DNA of 64,000 nt from Pollenia angustigena (GCA_930367215.1 OV884058.1:221940208-222004207), one strand, 5' to 3'; counted from the stretch's first letter, positions 31,640-43,610 are shown. The notes: a model not told the origin generated them from the letters alone. Numbers and translations are program-made.

Positions 31640-33335
31640 CAGTGTGACCATATTAGCTTTTTTCGAGCTAAATTTAGCTTTTTTTTTTCTTTTTAGCTTA
31701 AGATATTTCATTTAGCTTTAAGCTTTTTTTTTAGCTTTTTCAACGATGCATTAAGCTTTTCCTAACCTTCTTTCAATTTCAATTTCGTGTTTATTTGTAT
31801 TTTTATTTATACGAAAAATTTCTTGAATAAACAGTAAATTTATTTGATTTATAAGAACAAAAAACATACATACATAATTCTTTTCCATATTTCAGTGATA
31901 ATAACAAAACCATAAATCAAGTATTGAATAAAAGCAAAGCTCAAAGTAAGTTTTATGCCTATGCCTGCATGAGAATTTTAAAATAAGGTTTAAGCATACA
32001 GAACTTTTCGTTTATAGTCACTACAGATTTTAGCCACTTTAGCGATATATTACAATTTATCTGTTTTTTCTGCCGATATAAGAAAAAATTTAATATAAAG
32101 GATTTACGTGATAGTCCATTTAGCAATGAAAGCATATTTGCCACATACTCATTTCATCTATAAGCAGGCATCAAGAGCAAAAGTAAATCGAATTATGGAC
32201 GTTATAGTTACATTAGCAAAACGTTCTACGTTCTTTTTAATTTTCGAAGACTCAAACAATTAAATCGTTTATTTTTTTCATCATAACAACAATAAGTTTT
32301 GGCTTAGGTATCAGGGAAAAATATATTGTTTGGCCTTCTTATTAGTGTTGTTGTCGTGGTCGAAATATAGTCGTTATTAAAAGTTGGTATTATGTTTTAC
32401 GCAAACGACATATGTACAGCGAACTTTTTACTTATATGTTTAACATTGTCGTTGTCGTGATTTCGAATTTCAAACGGCTACGACTTCATTCACGACAACG
32501 ACTTCCGTCAACTATTTTTTTAAATTTTTTTCAAAATTTCTGCTAGTAAATATTTTACTAGGCAAGTTATGTTCATACCTATTAAATATTTGGCGTCCCT
32601 TGTTTTAATAAAAAAATTATTTGCTGTTGCAAAACGTTTAGCTAGATCAAATATCATTATTCAGTTCTTTAATTACATTATACAATTATCTCCTTACAAA
32701 TAAAGGTAAGCAAATCCAAAGAAATTGTTAAAAATAAAGCAAAAGTTTGATCAATTTACTGGTCAAGCTTTTTTTTGGATTTTTTTTCGTTAATTTATAT
32801 AATTATTCTCAGCTATAATTACATAAGCAATACTTATGGCCATTTTCTCAATGTATCGACAAACTGTCTGTTACCTAATGTCAACATAAATTTATTTGAC
32901 CGATAAACTGTCCGTTAACGATTTTGGGTTTCTCAATATACCGACAAAAAACAAAGTTTTCAGCTGGCAACGCCACTCAAAATACATGTAAAAGTTGGAA
33001 GTCAGCTGATTGAATTTATCTGTACGGCAAATAAAAGGAAAATAAATAATTGGCAGATGAGTACCGGTTAGCTTTGCGATTAAATCGAAGCAAATGAGAC
33101 ATTAAGAAAACCAAATTTCTTTAATGTGCAGTTTTTCGTTGGGGAAAAAGATAATCGCCTAATGAGAAAATGGCCATTAATCTATGAAAAATATCGAAAT
33201 AATTAAAAGTTACTACAAGAAGCTATAAAAAATTAACTTTATTTTTTAGCTTTAAATTTCCTTCTTTAGCTTTTTTTTTAGCTCTATTTCAAACATGATT
33301 TAGCTTCATATTTTAAAAAAAATCTGGTCACACTG
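31640..33335. mobile_element. Element H: hAT-type element in the BEL leader
   Basis: CAGTGTGACCATATTAGC (31640) and the complement of the right end CAGTGTGACCAGATT (33335) are flanked by a perfect 8-bp duplication GTGGTAAG (31632-31639 and 33336-33343). 'tagctttttt' is repeated near both ends. There is no transposase; the interior includes a Harbinger-type MITE. The termini resemble those of the element at 58926-61755. Confidence 0.9.
32837..33176 (-). mobile_element. 340-bp PIF/Harbinger-type MITE, second copy
   Basis: TGGCCATTTTCTCA inverted ends with a perfect TTA duplication (32834-32836 and 33177-33179). Same family as 26419-26758, opposite orientation, same length, with scattered substitutions. 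It is nested inside element H. Confidence 0.9.
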
Positions 33336-33873
33336 GTGGTAAGCAAGTGAAACAAAGAGAGACAAAAACTAATTATTAAAATTCCATTAACTTGTTTTAC
33401 AAACAACAACAATATATACATTTGTCTTTTGTTTGTTTGCGGTGCAACCCAGCAAACATTTTTGCGAAAATTTTAACGCGTCAATAAAATATTTTTTATT
33501 TTACCGATAATTTTGAAAATCATTGTGAATCGAGAAAAATTATTGAAATTACTCTTCACAACCCAGCGAACAATTATTTTTTGAAGTTAATTAAAAAGTT
33601 TTCCTACATTTTTTGCAGTTTAATTGCAAAATATTAATAAATAAAAAATAGTTGAAACCTAAAAATTTCTGTACTATATAAAAAGTTGTTTCTACAATAG
33701 CATTGAGACAGTAAGTTGATCTCGGAACGTTTTTTATTAATTTTTTCGTGTCAATACGACAGCGCTTAAAGTTCCTTGAGATCCTTCCGGAAATTTTTAA
33801 GATACAAAATTATTAAAATTTAACTTTGTTTCCTATTTATTCTGTTGTTGATCAAATAATTCTCGACTACATT

Positions 33874-34731
33874 ATGGCAGGCGGCAAAAAGCAAAAAGGT
33901 TCTGCTCCTAGTCTTGAGAGTTTATACCAACAGAAAAACACAATTTTCGGCAACGTGGCAAGAATACGTCGTTCCATTAAAGAGAAGACAATTTCGTTTA
34001 ATCAGACTGAGTTGCAATGTAGGCTAGAAATTTTAAATTCATATATTGAGGACGCAATGGATATTCAGGCAGAGATAGACATTTTAGATCCATCAAATGA
34101 TGAAAGGTCTGATTTGGAAAACTTATGCGTTTCCACTAAAATTATGCTTCTGGGGTATTTAACTCCAAGGCAAAACAGTTTTGCAGAAACCACTTTAGGT
34201 TTCCAGCCTCATCATAACCGACTTCCAAATATGAAGTTGCCGAAATTCAGCGGAAAATATTCCGAATATAAAAACTTTATAAGTTTATTCGTGAGTTTGG
34301 TTGATAGTGATACCACTTTGACTGAAATTGAAAAATTCAACCATTTGATATCATGCTTGTCAGATGAAGCTCTAGGCACGGTTAAAGCCTATCAAATAAG
34401 TGAGCAAAATTATTCCAAGGCTTTGCAAAGTCTGATATTTTTCGAAAATATCACTAAATTATTTGAGTTGCCGAAAATGTCTAAACCATCGGCAACAGCC
34501 TTGAGGTGCATGATCGATACGGTTTCGGCCATATATGGGTCACTTTTGTCAATTGGCGACGACAAAGCAATTACTAACGCGATAATAATTCACTTAGTAA
34601 TGACACAAGTAGATCCGAGCACAAGATCAAAATGGGAAGAGCAACTTGATTACGAAAAGTTGCCCCTATGGAGTGATTGCGAGGCAGCATTGAACAAAAG
34701 GTATCAACACATTTCAGCTGAAGAAGCTTAA
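33874..34731 (+). pseudogene. gag: BEL/Pao Gag (part of a decayed gag-pol)
   Basis: The frame starts at ATG 33874 ('MAGGKKQKG'). At residues ~120-150 it has 'LPNMKLPKFSGKYSEYKNFI', followed by 'SCLSDEALGTVKAY', the signature of the BEL/Pao Gag region (DUF1759 type) that packages element RNA. It ends at TAA 34729-34731. A frame change just after leads to the zinc-knuckle segment, so gag and pol are no longer in one frame here. The next part of the polyprotein begins at about 34755 in another frame. Confidence 0.9.
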
Positions 34732-34754
34732 AGTTCAAGTTTAAGTTTAAAATG

Positions 34755-35386
34755 AAACGTTTTCTAAAAAGAAATCAAAATCTTCATTTGTAAGCCAACC
34801 CAATCCACAACAAGAGGCAGTGAAATGTTTGTTTTGTGCATCTGTTCAACACTATGTATCTAATTGTCCTTCGTTCTCAGCAGTGCCTGTACAACAAAGA
34901 TTCGACTTTGTTAAGGGCGTTCCTGCCTGTATTAATGGTTTAAAGAAAGGTCATTCTGTGACGAATTGTAAATCGTCAAAATGTCTAGTTTGTAGTCGCT
35001 CGCATCACACTTTACTACACATATATTCTGCAAATAATGCACAACCAGTAAATGAAAGTAGTTCTGATCCTAATAGAGCTTCAACTTCGAGTGCTTCTGT
35101 TAATCATTCGTCTTCAAGCCAGGACAATGTTATATTGGCGACCGCATTGGTTAATATTAGAAATAGTTCTGGTCAATATGTTTTGGCTAGAGCTTTATTG
35201 GACTCCGGTTCACAAATTAACTTTGTAACTGAGGAACTATCTCAGCGACTACAACTCCAAAAAGAAGAAATAAATCTCAGTTTACTTGGTATAGGTAGAA
35301 CTAATTCTTCCGCCAAAATTAAAATTAAGCTACAGGCAACAATAAGATCTCGAATGATTTCACATGAATTTTCTTCAGAATTTTGA
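34755..35386 (+). pseudogene. BEL/Pao zinc knuckles and aspartic protease
   Basis: 'CLFCASVQHYVSNC' is an intact CX2CX4HX4C knuckle. In the second knuckle the second cysteine is replaced by glycine ('CINGLKKGHSVTNC'). The third reads 'CLVCSRSHHTLLH'. The protease active site is 'LLDSGSQ' (Asp codon at 35201). The frame stops at TGA 35384-35386 but continues in the same frame afterwards, so this is a nonsense mutation rather than a domain end. Confidence 0.9.
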
Positions 35387-37301
35387 ATTCTTCGATCGAT
35401 CTCAAACTATCAACCAGATCATAAAATTTCGACACATGGTTGGAATTTGCCTTCTAATATAGAATTAGCTGATCCATATTTTAATAAACCTCAAAAAATA
35501 GATATGTTGATCGGCGCTGAGATTTTCTTTGAATTATTATGCGTTGGTCACATTAAACAAAATCCTAACAGTCCAACACTCCAGAAAACACTTCTAGGAT
35601 GGATTGTTTCGGGAAAATATAGAGAGCCAAAAAATACTGACACGAATGTATGCCATTTAAGTACACTGAAAGAAAACGAGGAAGTTTCACTTGACTTAGT
35701 TGTCCGTAGATTCTGGGAGTTAGAAGAAATGCCTAAAGAGGTAAATATTATTTCGTTAGAGCATCAAAAATGCGAGGAAAGTTTTTTGAATTCTATTCAA
35801 CGACTACCCTCGGGAAGATTTAAAGTGGCTCTGCCTTTCAAGGCGAATCCTAATACTTTGGGTCTTTCTTTTGAAACAGCAAAAAGACGATTTCTATCAT
35901 TAGAACGTCGACTGTCGAAAGAACCACAAATGAAAGAGATGTATAACTCCTTTATGAAGGAATACATTAACTTGGGACATATGTCTATTACAGACAACAA
36001 AATTCCCAATTTACCACATTATTTTATACCGCATCAATGTGTGTTACGTCCACAGAGCTCTACTACTAAATTAATGGTAGTGTTTGATGCTTCTTGTAAA
36101 ACGTCAACTCAAATTTCTCTTAATGATCTACTAATGATCGGCCCTACAATTCAAGAGGAATTATATTCTACGCTAATTCGTTTTCGAATGCATAAATACG
36201 CCATCACGGCTGACATTGAAAAAATGTACCGTCAAGTAATAATTGATGAGGCCGACAGAAATTTTCAATTAATATTATGGCGAGAAAGTCGAAACGGAAA
36301 ATATTGAAATTTATAAATTGAACACCTCATCTGCTCCGTTTCTGGCAATACGATGCCTTTCTTATTTGAGTGAATTGTTTAAAAAAACTTTACCTATCGG
36401 GTCTAAAGTAATAAAAACAGACTTCTACGTCGATTATTTGTTAACTGGCGCCGATTCAATAGAAGAGCTTGATGTAATTAGATCTCAAGTCACTGAAATA
36501 CTACAATCTGCAGGTTTTAATTTAACTAAGTGGTTTTCAAATCATTTTGGTCTGTTCAAATAGATCCGGATCTCACGAATTGGCGTCCGAAGAGTGATGT
36601 ATTTAAATACCACTTGGATGATTCATTTCTGAATTTAAGGGCAACAAAACGGAAAATATTTGACCCGCTCGGACTTTTGTGCCCATTGGTTATAAAGGCG
36701 AAGATTCTTCTGCAAGAACTGTGGCTAATAAAGCTAGATTGGGATGAATCAATCCCTACACGTCTTGATACGTCTTGGTTGAATTTCAAGTCCAATTTAT
36801 TGAAAATTGATACTTTAGAGATCCCGAGATATGTTCTAACCAATACTAGAACTAAATGTCAAATTCATGGGTTTTCTGATGCTTCTATGCGCGCGTATGG
36901 CTGTTGCATTTACATCCGGAGTAGAGCTTCTGCTAAAATTTCATGTCGATTGCTAACGGCTAAATCAAAAGTTGCTCCTCTGAAGACAAAGTCACTTCCC
37001 CGCAGCGCATTTACTGGCCAAGTTATGGTCGAAAATAAATCCTATGATTTCGTTTGAGATAGAAAGCATAACATTTTGGACGGATTCAGAAATGACGTTG
37101 CACTGGATTCAAACTCATCCATCGACTCTAGCGACATTTGTGTCAAATCGAGTTTCAGAAATTCACGATTTATCTACAAATATCACTTGGCGGCATGTTC
37201 CAATTAAAGAAAATCCTGCTGATATAGTTTCTAGAGGTTGTAATGTTGATGAGTTAGTTGATTCTATTTGGTTCGACGGCCCCAGATTTTTACTTAATTA
37301 A
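35387..37301 (+). pseudogene. pol: BEL/Pao reverse transcriptase and RNase H, with frameshifts
   Basis: 35387-36307 covers the linker and the first half of RT ('VVFDASCKTS', 'YAITADIEKMYRQV'). Frame changes near 36307, 36540 and 37040 split the rest. The catalytic box, normally YVDD, reads 'FYVDYLL' (36425-36436), losing the second aspartate. RNase H-type motifs follow: 'GFSDAS' and, in the last frame, 'TFWTDSEMTLHWI' and 'ENPADIVSRGC'. About 37000-37045 looks internally deleted. The enzyme cannot be active. Confidence 0.9.
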
Positions 37302-37870
37302 AGTGACAAGTGGCCCGTTAACAAACATTTTGAATTGTAAATCGAAGAAGAATCGCTTGAGAAAAGGAAAACTAACGTGTTTCTTGCTGTAGAGGAAAAT
37401 GAAGACAACTATGTAGTAAAAGTGATTGAAGAATATTCATCGTATACTAAAATGATTCGAGTATTCACTTATGTTTTTCGTTTTCTCGATATTGCTCGTG
37501 AAAATACATGCCGCAATTTGGGTATACCAACAGCGAAAGAAATTAATTGGACTTTCCTTCAGCTTATTGAATTTTACCAAAAATTGGACTATACCGGAGA
37601 GCTGAGAAAGTTAAGTAAATCACAAGTTTTGCCTTCTAATTTACAAAAATTGAATCCATTTGTCCATCAATTTAAAGACGAACATCGTTAATTTTCACTA
37701 CTTAGAGTCGGCGGGAGGTTGCTAAGTGCACCAATTGCATATGATGCAAAATTTCCCCTTTTAATGAAAAGAAAATCTCATTTTATGGCACTTTATTTGC
37801 GACACTTACATTTAGAAAACTGTCATGCTGGTGCTAAAGCCCTTATGACACTACATTTTTTATTCATTAA

Positions 37871-37996
37871 GGGCCATTATTATAACTTGGCGTTAGCTGT
37901 TATCCGACAGTTAACAGACGCTTTTTGACAGATAACACATTATTATCTGTCAATTTAATCTTAACTTTAGCTAACTTCAAGTTGTAATAATGGCCC
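37871..37996. mobile_element. 126-bp hairpin MITE, PIF/Harbinger type
   Basis: 'gggccattattataactt' mirrors 'aagttgtaataatggccc', with TAA duplications (37868-37870 and 37997-37999). It can fold almost entirely into a hairpin. Confidence 0.85.
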
Positions 37997-38080
37997 TAAT
38001 TGATATAGAATTAATAGAAAGAAACAGTAAATGCTAGAAAGAGCAAACAAAATTTTTTTTCTCATGTTATGATTTTGTTT

Positions 38081-38282
38081 CAGGGATGGCGTTGAGAATT
38101 TTTAAAATCGTACCAACAACCTTTAAAAATTGTACTTTTTTACCCAAACTGTACTAAAAGATTTTTTTAGTTGAAATTTATTTTATTTATGTTCTTAAAA
38201 AACACCAAAAAAAGGTATTATAAATCTTAGTTTAAAAAAGTACCAACAAAAAAGTACAATTGATACAACTTAGCCATCCCTG
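38081..38282. mobile_element. 202-bp hAT-like MITE
   Basis: CAGGGATGGC ends in inverted orientation. The flanking 8 bp (TTTTGTTT and TTCTGTTA) match only partly. The interior has 'gtaccaacaa' in both orientations. Confidence 0.65.
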
Positions 38283-38844
38283 TTCTGTTAATTTTATTAA
38301 ATGCTGCCAACTTTTTGCTTATGAGAAACCTAAAAACAAAAAGCGGTAAATCTCTGAATTCGCCCATAAACCGCTGATTCAGCAACACTTTTAATATTTT
38401 AAGCTTGAAATGTCAATTTTAAGTTGAACAATTTTACATTTTTTTTTGACATAACTTCATTTTTATCAATAACTTTAGTAAAACTTTTGACAGTTTGCCA
38501 TTTATCTTAATATAGCTGAACCCTTCGCACTTGGTACATTTTTCTATTACTTTATATTTGCACTGTTCACCAAAACTTGAACAATGCATTAAAAATGTAG
38601 TGTCATAAGGGCTTAAGGCACTAGTAGCCATTTTGCGAGACAGAATTTGGCTAATAAATGCCCGCGAAGAATGTTCAAAGGTAGTCCGCAAGTGCCTTCA
38701 TTGCTTTTTGTATAAACCAAAGTTAATGAACCAGATAATGGGAAATTAGCCCGCCGCGGTGAGAGCTCTACGCCCATTCAAAGTGTGTGGTGTAGATTTT
38801 TGCGGCCCAGTTAATATAACGCTTAAAATTCGTGGTCCGTTAAA

Positions 38845-39681
38845 ATGTATATAGCGATTTTTGTGTGTTTTTCGTCAAAGGCTGTACATATTGAACTGGT
38901 TTCTGATCTCTCTTCCAATTCTTTTATTCTCTGTCTTCAAAGGTTCATCGGCAGACGTGGGCTCCCAGAGCGTGTTTATTGCGACAACGCAACCAATTTT
39001 GTCGGTGCCAGCAGAGAGCTGCAGCAGCTTCGAGAGGCGATGGTCACCAATGCCGGAGAGCTACAGACGTATGCTGCCAACAGAGGGGTCAACTTTGTCT
39101 TCATTCCGCCGCGGGCTCCACATTTCGGCGGCCTGTGGGAAGCAGCCGTCAAATCCGCCAAAGGGCTGCTCATCAAAACCGTGGGCACGGTGGTACTGAG
39201 CCAAGAAGAGATGCAGACGGTCCTGGTTCAAGTAGAGGCAGTATTTAACTCCAGGCCAATCGCTCCAGTCAGCAACGACCCGAACGACAGCGAAGCGTTA
39301 ACTCCGGGGCACCTGTTAATCGGCGAGAGCCTACAAGCGCTGCCGCTAGAATTGCCTCGAGAGGAAGTGGACAGGCTGAGGTTCTGCAAGAGATGGCGGC
39401 TTACCTGCGCTCTCAAGCAGACGTTTTGGCAGTCTTGGGAGAAAGACTGCGTCCGCAGCCTACAAGCCAAAACCAAGTGGGCAGAAGAAGAGCCAGATCT
39501 CGCCGTCGGCAAGCTCGTCGTCGTTCACGAGGACAACATGCCACCAATGCAGTGGCTGACCGGCCGAGTTCAGGAGGTAATCCCAGGCGCAGACGGCAGA
39601 GTGCGAGTAGCGCTAGTGAAAACTAAAAACGGGGTGCTGAAGAGGGCGATTCACAAATTGGCGCTGCTTCCATTTGATTGA
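38845..39681 (+). pseudogene. pol: BEL/Pao integrase core and C-terminus, open and GC-rich
   Basis: An open frame of 278 codons reading 'FVCFSSKAVHIELVSDLSS', 'VYCDNATNFVGA' (second catalytic Asp, about 38982) and 'PPRAPHFGGLWEAAVKSAKG' (catalytic Glu, about 39139), then the C-terminal domain to 'HKLALLPFD'. From about 38935 onward the DNA becomes markedly GC-rich and codon use changes, unlike all upstream gag-pol, which is AT-rich. This part has no lesion while upstream parts have many. The stop at 39679-39681 is followed by the inferred 3' LTR at 39709. It is classed as pseudogene because the polyprotein is broken upstream. Confidence 0.85.
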
Positions 39682-39708
39682 AGACCGCAGGTCCTTCAAT
39701 GGGGCCGG

Positions 39709-39771
39709 TGTTTTGCCAGATCAACATTTTTTAATTTTACTTTTTCATTTTTTTATTATTTTTATTATTTA
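39709..39771 (+). repeat. Truncated BEL 3' LTR start
   Basis: It begins TGTTTTGCCAGATCAAC and matches the start of the left LTR at 22021. Only about 63 bp remain before R sequence resumes. Confidence 0.65.
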
Positions 39772-39891
39772 AAAATAGTTACGAACGGTATTAAGGGTTG
39801 TGTATGTCTACACAATCACTAAAAAAATATATATCGTTCCTGGGTGTGTGAGCCGAACGTTAAATAATGTACTGTTTATTTTAGAACACTG
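39772..39891 (-). mobile_element. R element, split copy, piece 3 of 3
   Basis: 'aaaatagttacgaacggtat' and onward, ending 'agaacactg', is reverse-complementary to 9082-9205 and includes one terminal repeat of R. The base run after it (CTTTAAAC) resembles but does not equal the target site of the complete copy. Confidence 0.8.
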
Positions 39892-40320
39892 CTTTAAACA
39901 TAGATACATTCTTTTTTAGGTGAACACATAAGCAATGAATTTTTTTTTTTTTTAAATAGGGCCATGAGGGGAGGTAGCGGGAAGTTTCTGCCAATTTTAA
40001 TGAAACTTAAAACATAGAAATTTCCTTATTTAGATGGACATGTAAGCAATGCATATTTTCAAAAATAGGACAACCAGATTTTAATCAAAATCCTAACATT
40101 AATATTTTCCTATTCATACAAATACATTAGCAATGTATTTTTAAAAAAATAGGAACACATTAGGAAATATAGGGTAATTTCATTTAAAACATAGATAGGC
40201 ACATAGGCTTTTCGTGTTTCCAAAATAAGGACCATAAGGGGGGTAGGGGATAAGTTCTGCCTCTTCGAAACTATCTACCGAATTTAAATTAAACCCCTCC
40301 ATTAACAAAGAATTTTTTTC
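39892..40320. repeat. Pre-insertion repeat, right half
   Basis: Several diverged units of a phrase around 'ccttatttagatgg', 'cacataagcaatg' and 'aaaataggaccat' recur here, and the same phrases occur at 3880-4151. It is non-coding. Confidence 0.55.
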
Positions 40321-40366
40321 TATAGTAGCAAACGCCGGCTATCCGCTTGTTTCATATATATATATA

Positions 40367-41985
40367 CAGTTAGGGACAAAATTGTTCACGAAATTATAAA
40401 ACATTTATGTTTATCATGAAAACTATTAAAGTTTCAACTTGGAAACTTTCAAAAACTATTGTATGGGTTTCTACATTTTGAAATAATACTATGTAAACTT
40501 ATTTTCAAAAGTACCGTTTGTTTTTATATTAATACTAAGCTAACATCCAAACCATATGTGTGAACAATATTGACCCTTTGTGAATCTGTCATAAAAATTC
40601 CAACAAAATTTCAAGTTTTATCTGTGGGATTTGCTTTTAAAGTTAGTCAATTAATTCATTAATATTAAATATTTTTAAAATTTGAAAAAAATTCGAGCAG
40701 TTAAATTTTGCCTAGTTTATTCATGAACTGTAAGTCAAAAGCGGCAATTTTAAAACAAAGCATTGTGAAAAATTTATAAAAAGAAGTCTCACATCGCAAG
40801 ATCACACAAAATACAACAATTCAGAGAGATTTGAATGTTAAATAAAAAAAAGTGTAGTTTGGATACCAAAAGCAACAAAGCTGGTCGCCCAAAAAAAACT
40901 TTAGCCAAATAATTTTCGCGAATCAAAGCGACTTATTGTTACTGGTGTAGTCAGTATAGCTATTAAGGTACGGCAAATACTGAGCATAGAGTACAATTTA
41001 GATGTAAGCGCTAAAAACATACGAAGTTGCTTAAGTTCTAGTAGATTGGTAGCTAGAATAAAGAGCGACAACCCATCTTTTAACAAAAATAACAGCTGAA
41101 AACGGCTGAAGTTTGCAAAAAAGTAAGAAAAATTCAGTTTTAAAGATTTAATTCGTGTAACATGCTTAGATCGGACAAAAATTATCGGATTGCAGGCAGG
41201 CGGACGGGTGTTAACATGGCTGGCGTAAAAGTGTTAGCGTAAAAGAGTGAAATAATTCCAAATGTTAAAATTTTGATGATCTCATAAATGACATGAGAAT
41301 GTTTTCGCGGGAACCAGCTTCGAACACTCCGCTAATTCAGAAGAAAAATGTGTGCCAAGCACTACATAATCATCATTAAAGACCCGTTGATTCCAAGATA
41401 AGCCATATTCGGCTAAGAATCACGACAGGGTGATATCATTATGCAGGACAACAATATTAAGCATACTTCAGAAATACCTAAAAGTTAGTTTGAAGAAAAT
41501 AAAAACTCGAAAATAATTTTACCTAATTAGTCGCCAGAGTAGTAGCCACTTGAGTAACTTTGGTCCTTTCCAAAATACCACTTTTTTTGTTTGCTCAGAG
41601 GAACCCGCCTAACACTGGATATAAGCTTAGCGAGCTTGCCGTTAAAGCTTGGAAAAATAGAGCCAAAACTGCTAAGAACTCTTGTAAAAGAATGGAAAAA
41701 AAGATTAAGGCAGCTTAAAAGAGCAAATGGACAACATACCAAACGCTAGGACCTAAATACAACAATAATCTCTAACTAGGGTCATAATTGTTCACATCCA
41801 GAAGTCAATACTGATACCGTGTAAAATATTATGAACATATATTTTTTAGAAAAGTTTTTATTTTTGAGTTCTTGAAATGTTCTACTTTTCATATGGTTAA
41901 AAAAATTTAAATAGTTATAAATAAAACACAAATTTATAGCCTATTTTGCCAATAACGCTAACTTTGTGAACAATTTTGTCCCTAA

Positions 41986-41988
<3 letters not shown>
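40367..41988 (+). mobile_element. Tc1-like element, dead
   Basis: The ends CAGTTAGGGACAAAATTG and their complement are flanked by TA (40365-40366 and 41989-41990) inside a TA-rich tract. The length of 1622 bp is normal for Tc1. A decayed transposase is legible on the plus strand: 'SAKNIRSCLSSSRLVARI' (about 41008-41062, the end of the DNA-binding domain) and 'QDNNIKHTSE' (about 41443-41472, the second catalytic Asp region). Many stops and shifts lie between them. Confidence 0.9.

Positions 41989-42029
<41 letters not shown>
41989..42029. repeat. TA microsatellite
   Basis: Uninterrupted (TA)n directly following the Tc1-like element; it probably grew from the target site. Confidence 0.9.
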
Positions 42030-42030
<1 letters not shown>

Positions 42031-43325
42031 GTATACAATTTAATATTAAAAATTTTTTTTTTTGTGCAGACTTTTGTACTAAAACACAAAATGTTTTTTT
42101 CTCACACACTCACGTGAGTCAATACAGTGGCGAGTTACTCTGAAATTTACACCAGGGATGTAAAATTGTACTCAATCCCTATAAACAGAATTCGTTTTTT
42201 CGTGGGGTAAAAAAACATCAACATTTCCGAGCCATAACTTTCACAAAAAATATTTACCCCAAAAAATCACCCTCTTTTTTTCTCAGACCATGACTGTAAT
42301 TAAAATAAATTAAATAAAGCTAAATTTTCGAAATTCTTTGATATAGTCTTTTAACTTTTTTCATTTAGTATTTATGTATGTAGTATGTTTATATGTATGT
42401 ACATCAATGACAAAAATTAAATTGGACTAAAAGTATTTCCCCTGATTCAAGATAAATTAAGCTAATCTTGTTGAAAAGTTTGCTGTTGAAAAATGTAATA
42501 CATATGTATGTATATGCCATGGGGGTACTACGTAATTTTTCAAGTACAATCGTACTTAATTTTCTATCTCTAGCTTGAAAACAAAAGTAAAATTGCAATT
42601 GAGAATTTTTAGTTCAATTAAAAAGAGAGCAAACATTCTAACAAAGTTTAACTAGTTTCTTCTGGGGGTAAGCACTTTTCATCACAACACCGATGAGATT
42701 TCTGTTCATCATACCAAAATCGCATTAATTTCTCTTTTTGTTGTAAATAACTTTAGAATTGTATACATGCACACCTATATTTTATTTTACTTAATCGCGC
42801 ATAGGGTACACTTGTGTCTTGATCGCGCCATACCGACGAACCTCTACGGCTCTCATGTGTATGAAAGCAAAATACTTTTATTTTTTTTTTTTTTTTTTTG
42901 ATTATTCATCATTCGTCTGAGTATTGCTGTACGGTATAAACGTATTTTTTATTTGTTTTTTAAAATAAAATATGTTTTAAAAATTAGTTTGCTTGTTTAA
43001 GAAAAAATAGTTTTTTTATATACAAAATAAAATTATAAAAAAGTATGTTTATCACAATTTAAAATGTTAAGTAAACATAAAGTATAAAAACGTAAAAAAA
43101 TATACGTGTATAAATAAAACAGTTCTATTTGTCATACAAATAATAGTTATGGTAGTAATAAAATGTGCGGTTAAAAAAATAAATTATATAAAATGTGACC
43201 AAAATTGGTTTGCCAGATTAAAAATCGGCAAAGTCAGGCTGCTTTTCTAATTTGTCAACATGCAAACCTAAATACAAACGTTCTAGTAAAAAACCTAAAT
43301 TGATCCGTGGTATTTGAACAAATGA
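42030..43325. other. AT-rich non-coding stretch
   Basis: No gene is recognised. It has a poly(T) run at about 42881-42899 and simple-sequence patches. Confidence 0.5.
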
Positions 43326-43329
43326 TATA

Positions 43330-43610
43330 ACCTAGAGCGACTCAAAAAAAAAATGATTTTTTCACCCCTCTGAAAATAAAGTTTGATATGTTTTATGATG
43401 ATTCCCAAAATATTTTGGTTCTAGCGTTGACCATCCGTGAGCTGGACCATTTAAAAATTAAAAGTTTTTTCAGTTTTTCGAAATTTTTTGTACTTTGCTT
43501 CAAGACGACATAAATAAAATTTGGTATCATCGAAAAGAGTTTTTGAAGCAGCATCCAATGGTAAAACTTGACCACTTGCGACCTACTAATTCGGGTTTTC
43601 ATATAAATTC
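43330..43610. repeat. Diverged relative of the 'agagcgactca' foldback family
   Basis: 'agagcgactca', 'gtgagctggacca' and 'ttcttttgtacttt'-like segments parallel the arm of the foldback at 59192-60531, but only one arm is present here. Confidence 0.45.

Larger units (their letters stand above)
30501..33873 (+). other. BEL leader region, expanded by a hAT insertion
   Basis: A 3.4-kb untranslated stretch before gag, AT-rich, with no gene. Half of it (31640-33335) is element H. Without H it would be about 1.7 kb, still long for a leader. Confidence 0.5.
37838..38613. mobile_element. 776-bp PIF/Harbinger-type element in BEL integrase
   Basis: The inverted ends AGCCCTTATGACACTACATT are flanked by TAA (37835-37837 and 38614-38616). 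Removing it restores the integrase frame across the junction. It has no transposase and itself contains a 126-bp MITE and a 202-bp hAT-like MITE. Confidence 0.85.
37302..38844 (+). pseudogene. pol: BEL/Pao integrase zinc-binding region, split by an insertion
   Basis: The frames at 37377-37691 and 37719-37837 lead to the histidine pair in 'HLHLENCHAGA'. Coding resumes at 38614 after the 37838-38613 insertion with 'LRDRIWLINA' and the cysteine pair in 'VRKCLHC', completing an HHCC zinc-binding domain. The first catalytic aspartate is in 'GVDFCGPV' (about 38803). Base changes and one shift near 38745 break the frame. Confidence 0.85.
22021..39771 (+). mobile_element. BEL/Pao LTR retrotransposon carrying an endogenous virus in its 5' LTR
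   Basis: A ~60-bp direct repeat ('gccagatcaacatttttta' and onward) starts at 22021 and again at 39709. The right copy begins TG, 28 nt after the pol stop codon and just past a purine-rich 'ggggccgg', as a 3' LTR should. The 5' LTR ends CA at 30479, followed by a primer binding site. The 5' LTR would thus be 22021 to about 22158 plus about 30223-30479 (around 395 bp of its own). The viral sequence and a MITE sit inside it. The 3' LTR is cut to about 63 bp where R resumes. BEL identity is secure from gag and pol; the LTR assignment is inferred. Confidence 0.7.

Noticed and set aside
38434..38691. Minus-strand 85-codon frame as a separate gene
   Set aside because: It spans the end of a Harbinger-type insertion and BEL integrase sequence read backwards.
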